Part shown: piece by piece, positions 9,233-17,425 of the stretch
How the letters are laid out: each line of letters starts with the position of its first letter
Position numbering within the stretch: the stretch's first letter is position 1
Assembly: GCA_002840155.1 (NCBI GenBank)
Contig: PGZH01000011.1
Coordinates: 62,001 to 126,000, forward strand
Reading direction: 5' to 3'
Length of the DNA: 64,000 nucleotides
Source of the DNA: Gammaproteobacteria bacterium HGW-Gammaproteobacteria-13
Lineage (GTDB): Bacteria > Pseudomonadota > Gammaproteobacteria > Pseudomonadales > Pseudomonadaceae
Translations under genes and position numbers: made by a program
Notes under the pieces: model-generated
Database searches by the model: none
Told to the model about the DNA's origin: nothing
What the model saw: only the letters and a program-made list of their open reading frames with translations

Positions 9233-9667
9233 CTAGCTGAGAACTGGCGATTTGATTGCGCTGACGGTCTCACTCAGCTCCAGCAGCAGGCCAGTAATCT
9301 GCTCGGCGCTCATGTTGAACGGATCAAAGCGGTCGCTGGCCGAATATTTCAGAAATAACTCGCGATTGGCCTGCTTGGCCCCAGCCCAGCCCATGCTCCA
9401 GTTGCTGTAGCGGCGCATGTTGATTTCGGCGTAATCGAGGATGGTCAGGTCCTTGTGCCGGCTGTCACCAGCCAGGCGATTGTACAAGGCGTTCACCTCT
9501 GCACGCGGCCCTTCAAGCGCCTGCAGAAAGATATCGGCGTTGCAGCAAAGTATCCCGGTCAGCCCTTTGCCTGGGTTGTTGCGCTGTGAACTGTCGAGAA
9601 TTTCGCGGATCAGCTCGGCTGAAACCGAATGGCTGGCACGGCTGGCATAGGTAAGGCGGACTAACAT
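9233..9667 (-). CDS. BLUF-domain blue-light photoreceptor protein
   Basis: 144 residues, essentially a lone BLUF domain that binds FAD and senses blue light. All key residues are in place and in register with AppA: Tyr7, Asn31, Gln49, Trp90 and Met92, each exactly 14 lower than AppA Tyr21/Asn45/Gln63/Trp104/Met106. Also seen are GLTGIL, FLQALEGP and the DSRHKDL segment. It has no output domain, so it must act through a partner. The GGDEF/EAL gene immediately downstream on the same strand is the obvious candidate. Its promoter region is shared with the divergent radical SAM operon. Confidence 0.93.
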   Translation of the reverse strand: MLVRLTYASRASHSVSAELIREILDSSQRNNPGKGLTGILCCNADIFLQALEGPRAEVNALYNRLAGDSRHKDLTILDYAEINMRRYSNWSMGWAGAKQANRELFLKYSASDRFDPFNMSAEQITGLLLELSETVSAIKSPVLS

Positions 9668-9715
9668 AAACAGATCCTCGCAGGCAGCGGGCAGGGTAAC
9701 AGCTGCAGATTCTGC

Positions 9716-9739
9716 ATTATATGTATAAGATTTGTATAA
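9716..9739 (-). promoter_or_regulatory. Probable BLUF promoter with paired TTATACA repeats
   Basis: On the minus strand TTATACA occurs twice, 11 bp apart (9739-9733 and 9728-9722), directly followed by a perfect TATAAT -10 box (9721-9716), 49 nt before the BLUF start. The repeats could be one-turn-spaced sites for a regulator. Only the sequence pattern is seen; the regulator is unknown. Confidence 0.4.
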
Positions 9740-9857
9740 CTAATTGCGCAACATTCTTCTGGCCACACGCGTAACAAAAGCCCTCGGCCACTCTCTATAG
9801 TGGCTACTTAGCGGCTGACACAATCAGCCGGCGGCCAGCATCAAGGAACCCAACACC

Positions 9858-10832
9858 GTGCATGCAATGTTGCCCTTGCTCGACCAATTGGCCTTTCCGG
9901 CAATCCGCCGTGGCCAGCTGGAAGCGCTGCAGATCAACCTGACCTACCGCTGCAACCAGCGCTGCCTGCATTGCCACGTCAATGCCGGGCCGACCCGCAC
10001 CGAGGCCATGACCGACGAGAGTCTGGCCCTGCTGCATCAGGTGATCGACGCCCATCCGGTGCACACCCTCGACCTCACTGGTGGCGCACCGGAGATGCAC
10101 CCGCGGTTTCGCGAGATTGTCAGCCACGCGCGCCGCGAAGGCCTGCGGGTGATCGACCGCTGCAACCTGACCATCCTCAGCGAGCCGGGCTATGCAGACC
10201 TGGCGCAGTTTCTCGCCGACCAGGGTGTGGAAATCAGTGCGTCCTTGCCCTGCTACTCGCGCGACAACGTCGACAAGCAGCGCGGTGATGGCGTGTTCGA
10301 CGCCAGCATCAAGGGCCTGCAACAACTCAATGCCCTGGGCTACGGCCAGCCCGGCAGCGGCCTGATCCTCAACCTGGTGTACAACCCGCAAGGCCCGAGC
10401 CTGCCGCCGCCACAAGTGGCGCTGGAAGCCGACTACAAGCGTCATCTGGTCGAGGACTTCGGCATCGTCTTCAACCACCTGCTGACCATCACCAACCAGC
10501 CGATTGCGCGCTTTGGCAGCACGCTGGTCAGCAAGGGCCAGCTCAACGGCTATATGCAGCTGTTGCGCGACAGCTACCGCGCGGAAAACCTCGAACCCTT
10601 GATGTGCCGCAGCCTGGTCAGCGTCGACTGGCAGGGCTACCTGTACGACTGCGACTTCAACCAGATGCTCGATTTGCCGCTGCAGTTGCCTGAACTGATC
10701 GGCCGTGATCGGCCGCATCTGCGTGACCTGCTTAATGCATCGCTTAGCGGCAACCCTATCGTGACCCGTGATCATTGCTACGCCTGCACCGCCGGCCAGG
10801 GCTCCAGCTGCGGCGGCAGCCTCACTTCTTAA
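9858..10832 (+). CDS. Radical SAM protein of the ArsS/DUF3641 type
   Basis: 324 residues. Cys32, Cys36 and Cys39 (CNQRCLHC) bind the radical SAM [4Fe-4S] cluster, and LDLTGGAPEMHPRF and the DRCNLTIL strand continue the TIM barrel. The C-terminal half matches the DUF3641 extension, ending in a Cys cluster DHCYACTAGQGSSCGGS, where relatives sometimes carry selenocysteine. The family is annotated as arsenosugar biosynthesis ArsS, but no arsM is nearby, so that role is not assured here. The start is GTG 9858 with AGGA 10 nt upstream; ATG 9867 is an alternative. It is the first gene of a compact six-gene operon and is 10 nt from the next gene. Confidence 0.85.
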   Translation: MHAMLPLLDQLAFPAIRRGQLEALQINLTYRCNQRCLHCHVNAGPTRTEAMTDESLALLHQVIDAHPVHTLDLTGGAPEMHPRFREIVSHARREGLRVIDRCNLTILSEPGYADLAQFLADQGVEISASLPCYSRDNVDKQRGDGVFDASIKGLQQLNALGYGQPGSGLILNLVYNPQGPSLPPPQVALEADYKRHLVEDFGIVFNHLLTITNQPIARFGSTLVSKGQLNGYMQLLRDSYRAENLEPLMCRSLVSVDWQGYLYDCDFNQMLDLPLQLPELIGRDRPHLRDLLNASLSGNPIVTRDHCYACTAGQGSSCGGSLTS

Positions 10833-10842
10833 GGATCGAAGC

Positions 10843-12222
10843 ATGCAACCCACCAGTCTTACCGGGCTGTTTTTCTGGGGCTTTCTGCTGGTCTACGGCG
10901 CGCTGATGCTGGCCTTGTCGCCACGCGCCGTAACCCTTGGCGGCTTCTTCAATGGCGAGGACAGCCGCGGCCGCAGCGCCAGCCCCTGGCTGATCACTTC
11001 AAGCATCTTTATCAGCTGGATCTTCGCCAAATCGGTGACCAACGCCGCCAATCTTGGGGCGACATACGGCCTGGTCGGCGGCTTGGCCTATGCCATGTAC
11101 TGGCTGTCGATTCCGCTCACTGGCTTTGTTATCTACCGCCTGCGTCGACGTTTTGCCGCCACCGGCCTGGTGAGCTTCTTGAGCAGCCATTACGGCCGGG
11201 GCGCGGCGTTGGCATTCTCGGCGGCGATTCTGATTCGCCTGTTTAACGAGGTGTGGAGCAATACCGCAGTGGTCGGCGGCTATTACGGCGACTCCGGCAG
11301 CATCGAATTTATTGCCTCGGCGCTGCTATTTACCGCTGTAACCCTGGCCTACAGCCTGCGCGGCGGCTTGCGCAGCTCGATCCTTACCGATGCGGCGCAA
11401 GCGGCGATCTTTGTTATCGCCCTGGTCTGGGTGCTCGGCCTGGTGCTGCCGCAGCATTCGCCCAGCGAGCTGGCCAGCACCAGCAACTGGGCGCTGAATG
11501 CCGGCGTTGACCTGCTGCTGGTCGCCGGCCTGCAGGCCTTCAGCTATGGCTTCCATGACCCGGTGCTGACCGATCGCGGCTTTATCAGCGAAGAGAAGGC
11601 CATGCGCCGCTCCTTCGTGATTGCCGGCATTCTCGGCTTTATCGCCATTCTGGCTTTTAGCCTGATCGGCGTGCACGCGCAGCTGGTCGGTGTTGCCACC
11701 TCGGATAACGTGCCAGCGGCCCTGGCCAAGAGCCTGGGTATCGGCGCGCTGCTGATCATGACCGTGGTGATGGTCTCCGCCGCCGGCTCGACCCTGGACT
11801 CGACCTTCTCCAGCCTGGCCAAACTGGCCGGGCGCGAGCTGCCGAAACTGGCCGGCCGCGACCTCGGGCAGAAAGCCATCGGCGTCGGCATGGCGGTGAT
11901 GGTGGTGTTCGCCCTGCTGGGTAACCTGCCGATGATCGCCGGCACCGACATCCTCAAAGCCACCACCATCAGCGGCACCATGGTGATTGGCCTGGCGCCA
12001 GTATTCGTCTTGCATGGCCTGACCCGGCCCACGTGGCTGGGCTTTCACCTGAGCTTCTGGACCGGCCTGGGCCTCGGCGTAGCCCTGACCCTGAACTGGA
12101 TTCCGCAAAGCTGGGCCATCGGCGACGGTAAATACGCATTGCTGCTCGGCACCAACCTGTATGGCCTGGGCCTCTGTGTGCTGGGTTATCTGCTGCCCGG
12201 CTGGTTACGGAGAGCCGCCTGA
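10843..12222 (+). CDS. Sodium:solute symporter (SSS) family transporter
   Basis: 459-residue integral membrane protein with about 12-13 hydrophobic helices. It has SSS features: the N-terminal WLITSSIFISWIFAKSV helix, a GLQAFSYGFHDPVLTDRGF loop and the VSAAGSTLDSTFSSLAKL segment, whose Ser/Thr residues correspond to the Na2 sodium site. It would import a small solute with Na+, presumably the substrate of the flanking enzymes. The gene starts 10 nt after the radical SAM gene and its stop overlaps the next start by one base (TGATG), so the genes are translationally coupled. The substrate is unknown. Confidence 0.85.
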   Translation: MQPTSLTGLFFWGFLLVYGALMLALSPRAVTLGGFFNGEDSRGRSASPWLITSSIFISWIFAKSVTNAANLGATYGLVGGLAYAMYWLSIPLTGFVIYRLRRRFAATGLVSFLSSHYGRGAALAFSAAILIRLFNEVWSNTAVVGGYYGDSGSIEFIASALLFTAVTLAYSLRGGLRSSILTDAAQAAIFVIALVWVLGLVLPQHSPSELASTSNWALNAGVDLLLVAGLQAFSYGFHDPVLTDRGFISEEKAMRRSFVIAGILGFIAILAFSLIGVHAQLVGVATSDNVPAALAKSLGIGALLIMTVVMVSAAGSTLDSTFSSLAKLAGRELPKLAGRDLGQKAIGVGMAVMVVFALLGNLPMIAGTDILKATTISGTMVIGLAPVFVLHGLTRPTWLGFHLSFWTGLGLGVALTLNWIPQSWAIGDGKYALLLGTNLYGLGLCVLGYLLPGWLRRAA

Positions 12223-13190
12223 TGCGCGCCGGTCGCGACTGTCCGTTGGATTACCGCCTGGCGCGGGATGCGTTTAACGGTGAACCGCTGTTCGACTGCG
12301 ACGTGCTGTATGTGGTCGGCGGTTTGTATGGCAATCGCCAGGCCATGGCCGCCCTGCAACGGCGCTTGGCCGCCGAGCCCAATGCGCGGGTGGTATTTAA
12401 CGGCGACGCCCACTGGTTTGACCGCGACCCTGAGACTTTCCAGCAGATCGAGCAGGGCATCAGCGCCCATCTGGCCCTGCGCGGCAATGTCGAAACCGAA
12501 CTGGGCCGAGCCGACGACAGCGGTGCCGGCTGCGGCTGCGCCTACCCGATGACGGTGGATGAGGCAGTGGTCGAACGCTCCAATGCCATCCAGCTGGAGT
12601 TGAACCGAACCGTGCAGAGCTTGCCCGGTATGGCCGAACGCCTTGCGGCGCGCCCGAGCACCGCGCTGGTCAGCGTGGCCGGACGGCGCGTGGCGATCAG
12701 CCATGGTGACGAGCAGTCCCTGGCCGGTTGGAGCTGCTCGCGGGAATCGCTCAGCGAGCCTGAGCGTCAGGAGCAACTGGATGCCTGGTTCGCCGCGCAC
12801 AACGTCCAGGTTCTGGCCACCAGCCATACCTGTTCGGCCGTGGCCGTGAACCTGGAGCACGGCGCGCTGATCAACAATGGCGCGGCCGGGCTGCCGAACT
12901 TTGCCGGTGGCCGCTATGGCCTGCTCAGCCGCATCGCCAGAACGCCGCACCCGGCGGCCCTTTACCGTTGCCAGCGTGACGGCCTGTTTATCGAAGCACT
13001 GCCGCTGAACTACGACCACACTGCTTTTCTCGCCGACTTCGACCGCCAGTGGCCTGCCCCTAGCCCGGCGGCGTTGTCCTATCGTGCGCGGGTACTCGGC
13101 CAGCTGAGCGAGCGCCCCGAGCACGCCCTGCTGGCCGGGTTCAGCCTGTGCCAAAGCCTGTGCGCCCTGGAGACGCTGACTGATGAATAG
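12222..13190 (+). CDS. Metallophosphatase-like protein, operon-specific
   Basis: 322 residues with a degenerate calcineurin-type phosphoesterase pattern in order: VVGGLYGN (in place of GDxHG), VFNGDAHWFD, ALRGNVE (like GNHE), AISHGDEQ and ATSHT. An unusual GAGCGCAYP insertion follows GNVE, and it carries two Cys that could bind a metal. It probably acts in the cytosol as no signal peptide is seen. GGAGAG precedes the ATG. The 3' end overlaps the next gene by 8 nt. I infer hydrolysis of a phospho-intermediate in the operon pathway, but catalysis is unproven because the first motif is altered. Confidence 0.7.
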   Translation: MRAGRDCPLDYRLARDAFNGEPLFDCDVLYVVGGLYGNRQAMAALQRRLAAEPNARVVFNGDAHWFDRDPETFQQIEQGISAHLALRGNVETELGRADDSGAGCGCAYPMTVDEAVVERSNAIQLELNRTVQSLPGMAERLAARPSTALVSVAGRRVAISHGDEQSLAGWSCSRESLSEPERQEQLDAWFAAHNVQVLATSHTCSAVAVNLEHGALINNGAAGLPNFAGGRYGLLSRIARTPHPAALYRCQRDGLFIEALPLNYDHTAFLADFDRQWPAPSPAALSYRARVLGQLSERPEHALLAGFSLCQSLCALETLTDE

Positions 13191-15324
13191 CCGCAAACTG
13201 GCCCTGATGGGCCTGATCCTCGCGCTGCTGGGCAGCTTCTTTGTCTTCGACATCGGCCAGTACCTCAATCTGGACGCGCTTAAGGCGCAGCAGGCGGCAT
13301 TGAATGCCCAAGTGGCCGCGCAGCCCTGGCTCGCCGCTGGCCTGTTCTTCCTCGCCTATGTCGCGGTGACGGCGCTGTCGCTACCCGGCGCGGCACTGAT
13401 GACCTTGCTGGCCGGCGCGCTGTTCGGCCTGCTCGAAGGCTTTGTCCTGGTGTCCTTCGCCTCGACCCTCGGCGCGACCCTGGCCATGCTCAGCAGCCGC
13501 TTTCTGCTGCGCGATTGGGTGCAGAGTCGCTTTGGCCAGCGCCTGGCTGGCATCGACAAGGGCGTGGAGCGGGAAGGGGCCTTCTACCTTTTTGCCCTGC
13601 GCCTGGTGCCGCTGTTTCCGTTCTTTCTGATCAACCTGGCCATGGGCCTGACCCGGCTGCCGGCGCGCACCTACTGGTGGGTCAGCCAGCTCGGCATGCT
13701 GCCCGGCACGTTGGTCTATGTGAACGCCGGGCGCGAGCTGGGCCAACTGGATTCCCTGGCCGGCATCCTCTCGCCGGGGCTGCTCGGCGCCTTTGTCCTG
13801 CTCGGGGTGTTCCCGCTGATCGCGCGCAAGTTGCTCGGCCTGATCCAGGCGCGGCGGGTGTATGCCGGTTGGCATAAACCGAAAACCTTCGACCGCAACC
13901 TGCTGGTGATCGGCGCGGGTGCCGGTGGTTTGGTCAGCGCCTATATCGCGGCGGCGGTCAAAGCCAAAGTCAGCCTGATCGAAAAACACCAGATGGGCGG
14001 CGACTGCCTGAACACCGGCTGCGTGCCGTCCAAGGCGCTGCTGCGTTCGGCCAAGCTGGCCAATGAACTGAAAAAGGGCCCGGCGCTGGGCTTTACCGGG
14101 GTGCAGGGCACCGTGGATTTCCCGGCGGTGATGCAGCGCATCCAGCGGGTGATCGCCGACATCGAACCGCATGATTCGGTGGCGCGTTACACCGGCCTGG
14201 GCGTCGAAGTGATCCAGGGCGAAGCGAAGATCCTCTCGCCCTGGAGCGTGGACGTGAATGGTCAGACCCTGACCAGCCGCAACCTGATCATCGCCGCCGG
14301 CGCGCGGCCGTTGGTGCCGAAGATTCCTGGCCTGGAGCAGGTGCAGAGTTACACCTCGGACAGCATCTGGAGCCTGCGCGAACAACCACGCTGGCTGCTG
14401 GTGCTGGGCGGCGGGCCAATTGGCTGCGAGCTGGCTCAGGCCTTCCAGCGCCTCGGCAGCCAGGTGATTCAGGTGGAACTGGCCGAGCGCCTGCTGCCCC
14501 GCGAAGACGCCGATGCCAGCGAGTTGGTCTTGAACAGCCTGCGCGCCGACGGCGTGGATGTGCGCCTGCAACACAAGGCCGAACGCTTTGAAGTGGTCGA
14601 TGGCGAGCAGCGCATGGTCGCCCGCCGCCTGGACACCGGCGAGGAGGTGACCATCGCCTTCGACGGCCTGCTGCTGGCCCTCGGCCGCGTGGCCAATGTC
14701 AGCGGCTACGGCGTCGAGGAACTGGGCCTGACGGTGCGGCCTAACGGCACCCTGGAAACCGACGAGTACCTGGCCACACGCTTCCCCAATATCTACGCGG
14801 TGGGCGATGTCACCGGGCCGTACCAGTTCACCCATGTCGCCGCGCACCAGGCCTGGTATGCGGCGGTCAATGCGCTATTCAGCGGCTTTAAGCGCTTCAA
14901 GGTGGATTACCGGGTAATCCCCGCCTGCACCTTTACCGATCCCGAGGTCGCTCGCGTCGGCCTGAGTGAAGGCGAAGCCAACTTGCAGAACATCGCCTAT
15001 GAGGTAACCCGCTACGGCATCGACGATCTCGACCGGGCGATTGCCGACGAAGCCGCCCACGGCTTTGTCAAAGTGCTGACCGTACCGGGCAAGGATCAGA
15101 TTCTCGGTGTGACCATCGTCGGCGAACACGCCGGGGAGCTGCTCGCCGAATACGTGCTGGCGATGAAACATGGCCTGGGCCTGAACAAGATTCTCGGCAC
15201 CATCCACACCTACCCGACCATGGCCGAGGCCAACAAATACGCGGCCGGCGAATGGAAACGCGCCCATGCACCGCAAGGGTTGCTGCGGCTGGTTGAGCGT
15301 TTTCATACCTGGCGCCGAAGCTGA
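13183..15324 (+). CDS. TVP38/TMEM64 membrane domain fused to a pyridine nucleotide-disulfide oxidoreductase
   Basis: 713 residues. Residues 1-225 form a TVP38/DedA-like (SNARE-associated) membrane domain with several helices and the LRLVPLFPFFLINLAMG motif. Residues about 235-713 are a flavin disulfide reductase: FAD motif GAGAGGLVSAY near 240, redox pair in DCLNTGCVPSK (about Cys275/Cys280), NAD(P) motif GGGPIGCEL, the AVGDVTG FAD motif and a C-terminal HTYPTMAEA dimer signature with the proton-relay His. The vicinal C-terminal Cys pair of true mercuric reductase is missing, as is an HMA domain, so MerA is unlikely. The fusion puts thiol or metalloid redox chemistry at the membrane. Confidence 0.88.
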   Translation: MNSRKLALMGLILALLGSFFVFDIGQYLNLDALKAQQAALNAQVAAQPWLAAGLFFLAYVAVTALSLPGAALMTLLAGALFGLLEGFVLVSFASTLGATLAMLSSRFLLRDWVQSRFGQRLAGIDKGVEREGAFYLFALRLVPLFPFFLINLAMGLTRLPARTYWWVSQLGMLPGTLVYVNAGRELGQLDSLAGILSPGLLGAFVLLGVFPLIARKLLGLIQARRVYAGWHKPKTFDRNLLVIGAGAGGLVSAYIAAAVKAKVSLIEKHQMGGDCLNTGCVPSKALLRSAKLANELKKGPALGFTGVQGTVDFPAVMQRIQRVIADIEPHDSVARYTGLGVEVIQGEAKILSPWSVDVNGQTLTSRNLIIAAGARPLVPKIPGLEQVQSYTSDSIWSLREQPRWLLVLGGGPIGCELAQAFQRLGSQVIQVELAERLLPREDADASELVLNSLRADGVDVRLQHKAERFEVVDGEQRMVARRLDTGEEVTIAFDGLLLALGRVANVSGYGVEELGLTVRPNGTLETDEYLATRFPNIYAVGDVTGPYQFTHVAAHQAWYAAVNALFSGFKRFKVDYRVIPACTFTDPEVARVGLSEGEANLQNIAYEVTRYGIDDLDRAIADEAAHGFVKVLTVPGKDQILGVTIVGEHAGELLAEYVLAMKHGLGLNKILGTIHTYPTMAEANKYAAGEWKRAHAPQGLLRLVERFHTWRRS

Positions 15325-16034
15325 TGCGCGGGTTGCTGCTGGCCCTGCTGATACTGACGCCACTGGCTCAAGCCGATAACCAGCTAACGCCATGGACGGC
15401 CGGGCCGCCCAGCGGCGAATGGTCGGCACCCTGGCGCCTGGCGGATATTCCCAAGCTCAAACCCTCCACGCGCACGCTGGTCGAGCAGGACGGCAAGCAG
15501 GTGCTACGGATCAAGGCCAGTGCCGCCGCTGGCGGCCTGCTGCATCCGCTGGACCTGCCCGGCGATCAGCCCTGGCAACTGAGCTGGCAGTGGCGCAGCG
15601 AGCAGAGACTGGACAAGGCACGCTTCGCCACCCGCGAAGGCGACGACTACGCGGCGCGGGTTTATGTGCTGCTCGATTACCCGCTGGACTCGCTGAGTTT
15701 CGTCACCCGGCAGAAGCTGCGCCTGGCGCGCACCTTCTTCGATCCCGACCTACCGGCGGCAACCTTGAGCTACGTCTGGGATAACCGCAAACCGCCGGGC
15801 AGCCACGCCCGCAGCGCCTACACCGAGACGGTGGAAATGCACGTGCTGCGCGGCCCGGAAGCGCCGCTGGGGCAATGGCTCAGCGAGAACCGCGATCTAC
15901 GCGCGGATGCCACCGCCGCCTTTGGCAGCGCACCACGTAAGGTCCTAGGCGTGGTATTTGCCGCCGACAGCGACAACACCGGCGAGTCGGCAGAAAGCTA
16001 TTTCGCCGCGCCGCAACTACGTGTCGCGCCCTGA
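15324..16034 (+). CDS. Exported DUF3047 protein
   Basis: 236 residues beginning with a signal peptide (MRGLLLALLILTPLAQADN). The mature protein matches the DUF3047 pattern: WRLADIPKLKPSTRTLVEQDG, LSWQWRSEQRLDKA, DDYAARVYVLLDYP, LSYVWDN and VLGVVFAADSDNTGESAESYF. It is predicted to be a periplasmic beta-rich protein with no known activity. The start overlaps the previous stop (TGATG), so it is coupled to the reductase fusion. Confidence 0.8.
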   Translation: MRGLLLALLILTPLAQADNQLTPWTAGPPSGEWSAPWRLADIPKLKPSTRTLVEQDGKQVLRIKASAAAGGLLHPLDLPGDQPWQLSWQWRSEQRLDKARFATREGDDYAARVYVLLDYPLDSLSFVTRQKLRLARTFFDPDLPAATLSYVWDNRKPPGSHARSAYTETVEMHVLRGPEAPLGQWLSENRDLRADATAAFGSAPRKVLGVVFAADSDNTGESAESYFAAPQLRVAP

Positions 16035-16084
16035 CAGGCAGCCCGACAAATCCGTACCATAGCGACTCATCGTGTGACTCGTGG

Positions 16085-17167
16085 ATGCCTCCTTTGAGCA
16101 ATCATTACGACCTGCTGTTGATCGGCGCCGGCCATGCCCACCTCGGCGTGCTGCGGCGCTGGGCGTTGATCGAACGGCCGCCGGGGCGTATTGCCCTGCT
16201 CAGTGCCGGGCCGGTGGCCTGGTATTCCGGCATGCTGCCGGGGCTGCTGGCCGGGCGGCATCGGCCGGAGGATTGTCAGGTCGAGCTGCAGGCGTTGTGC
16301 CGCGCGGCCAAGGTCGAGCTGATCATCAGTCCGCTGGAGAGCCTGTCCGCCGCCCAGCAGCAGGTACAGCTGGCCGATGGGCAAACCCTCAACGCCAGCT
16401 GGCTGTCGCTCAATGTCGGCGCGCAAGTTTCTGCACCAGCGCAGCAGGGCGATGCCATGCAGTTGCTGGCGGTAAAACCCTTCGCAGAATTTCTCGACGG
16501 CTGGCAACACTGGCAGGCCGCGCCGCAACCCCTGGCAATTCTCGGCGGCGGCGCGGCGGGGGTTGAGCTGGCGCTGGCCTTGGCCGGAAAAGTGCCGCAG
16601 CTGGCGCTGTTCTGCGCCGGTCATCTGCTCGATGGTTTGTCCGCTGGCGTACGCCTGCGTGCCCTCGGCCATCTGCGCCAGCGCGGCGTCTGGGTGCGCG
16701 AGGATTGCCCGATCAGCCGTATCGAGGACGACTGCCTGTTCAGTGGCGACGAGCCGGTCTGGCGTGGCTCGCGGCTGTTGCTGGCCAGCGGTGCCAAGGC
16801 CTTTGCCTGGCCGGCGCACAGCGGCCTGGGTTGCGATGAACAAGGCTTTGTCTTGATCGCCCCGACGCTGCAGAGCTACACCCACCCGACGATTTTCGCC
16901 GTGGGCGACTGCGCCAGCCTGCCCGGCGCACGCAAGAGTGGGGTGTACGCGGTACGTCAGGGCCCGGTGCTGGCCGCCAATCTCAACGCCGCGCTACGCG
17001 GCCTGGCGCTCAAGCGCTATCGCCCGCAACGCCAGAGCCTGGCCCTGCTCGCCACTGGCGACGGCGGCGCGCTGCTGGACTGGCACGGGCACAGTGCCGG
17101 CGGACGCTTCTACGGGCGTTGGAAGGATTTCCTCGACAAGGGTTTTATTCAGCGCCATCGGCTCTAA
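16085..17167 (+). CDS. FAD-dependent oxidoreductase of the type found fused to SelD
   Basis: 360 residues with an NDH-2-like two-dinucleotide fold: FAD motif LLIGAGHAHLGVLRRW at the N-terminus, second nucleotide motif AILGGGAAGVELALAL near 155, and the C-terminal IFAVGDCASL FAD motif with SGVYAVRQGPVLAANL. This architecture is known as the module that precedes selenophosphate synthetase in fused SelD proteins; no selD is in the window. It is the last gene of the operon, 50 nt after DUF3047. I infer a role in selenium or metalloid redox metabolism from family and context only. Confidence 0.8.
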   Translation: MPPLSNHYDLLLIGAGHAHLGVLRRWALIERPPGRIALLSAGPVAWYSGMLPGLLAGRHRPEDCQVELQALCRAAKVELIISPLESLSAAQQQVQLADGQTLNASWLSLNVGAQVSAPAQQGDAMQLLAVKPFAEFLDGWQHWQAAPQPLAILGGGAAGVELALALAGKVPQLALFCAGHLLDGLSAGVRLRALGHLRQRGVWVREDCPISRIEDDCLFSGDEPVWRGSRLLLASGAKAFAWPAHSGLGCDEQGFVLIAPTLQSYTHPTIFAVGDCASLPGARKSGVYAVRQGPVLAANLNAALRGLALKRYRPQRQSLALLATGDGGALLDWHGHSAGGRFYGRWKDFLDKGFIQRHRL

Positions 17168-17382
17168 ACACGAATCACCTGCGACCAAAGTGCCATGGCC
17201 CTCAACCGCCATGGGTGCTCGAATCAACCTCCCACCAAAGGTTGGCCGCAGGGAGCGTCACCCGCTATGGTCTATAGATTCGCCGACAGCGGCCGATTGC
17301 CTACCCAGGCATATCCAGCTGCACGCACTCCAGTTACAGCAGGCATGGCCCGCCCACTCCACGGCGGCGCGCCACAGGCAGT

Positions 17383-17405
17383 TTCTGGTCGTGGTTCGAC
17401 CAGAA
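17383..17405 (+). other. 9-bp hairpin in the leader of the chemoreceptor gene
   Basis: TTCTGGTCG pairs perfectly with CGACCAGAA across a TGGTT loop and ends 20 nt before the chemoreceptor start, followed by an A-rich spacer. There is no T tract on either side, so a terminator is unlikely; it may be a leader hairpin or an operator. Confidence 0.4.
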
Positions 17406-17425
17406 TAAAAATAATGAGGTTTGTC

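Noticed and set aside
13183-15324. Mercuric reductase
   Set aside because: The C-terminal Cys pair and the HMA domain are missing, and no other mer gene is present.
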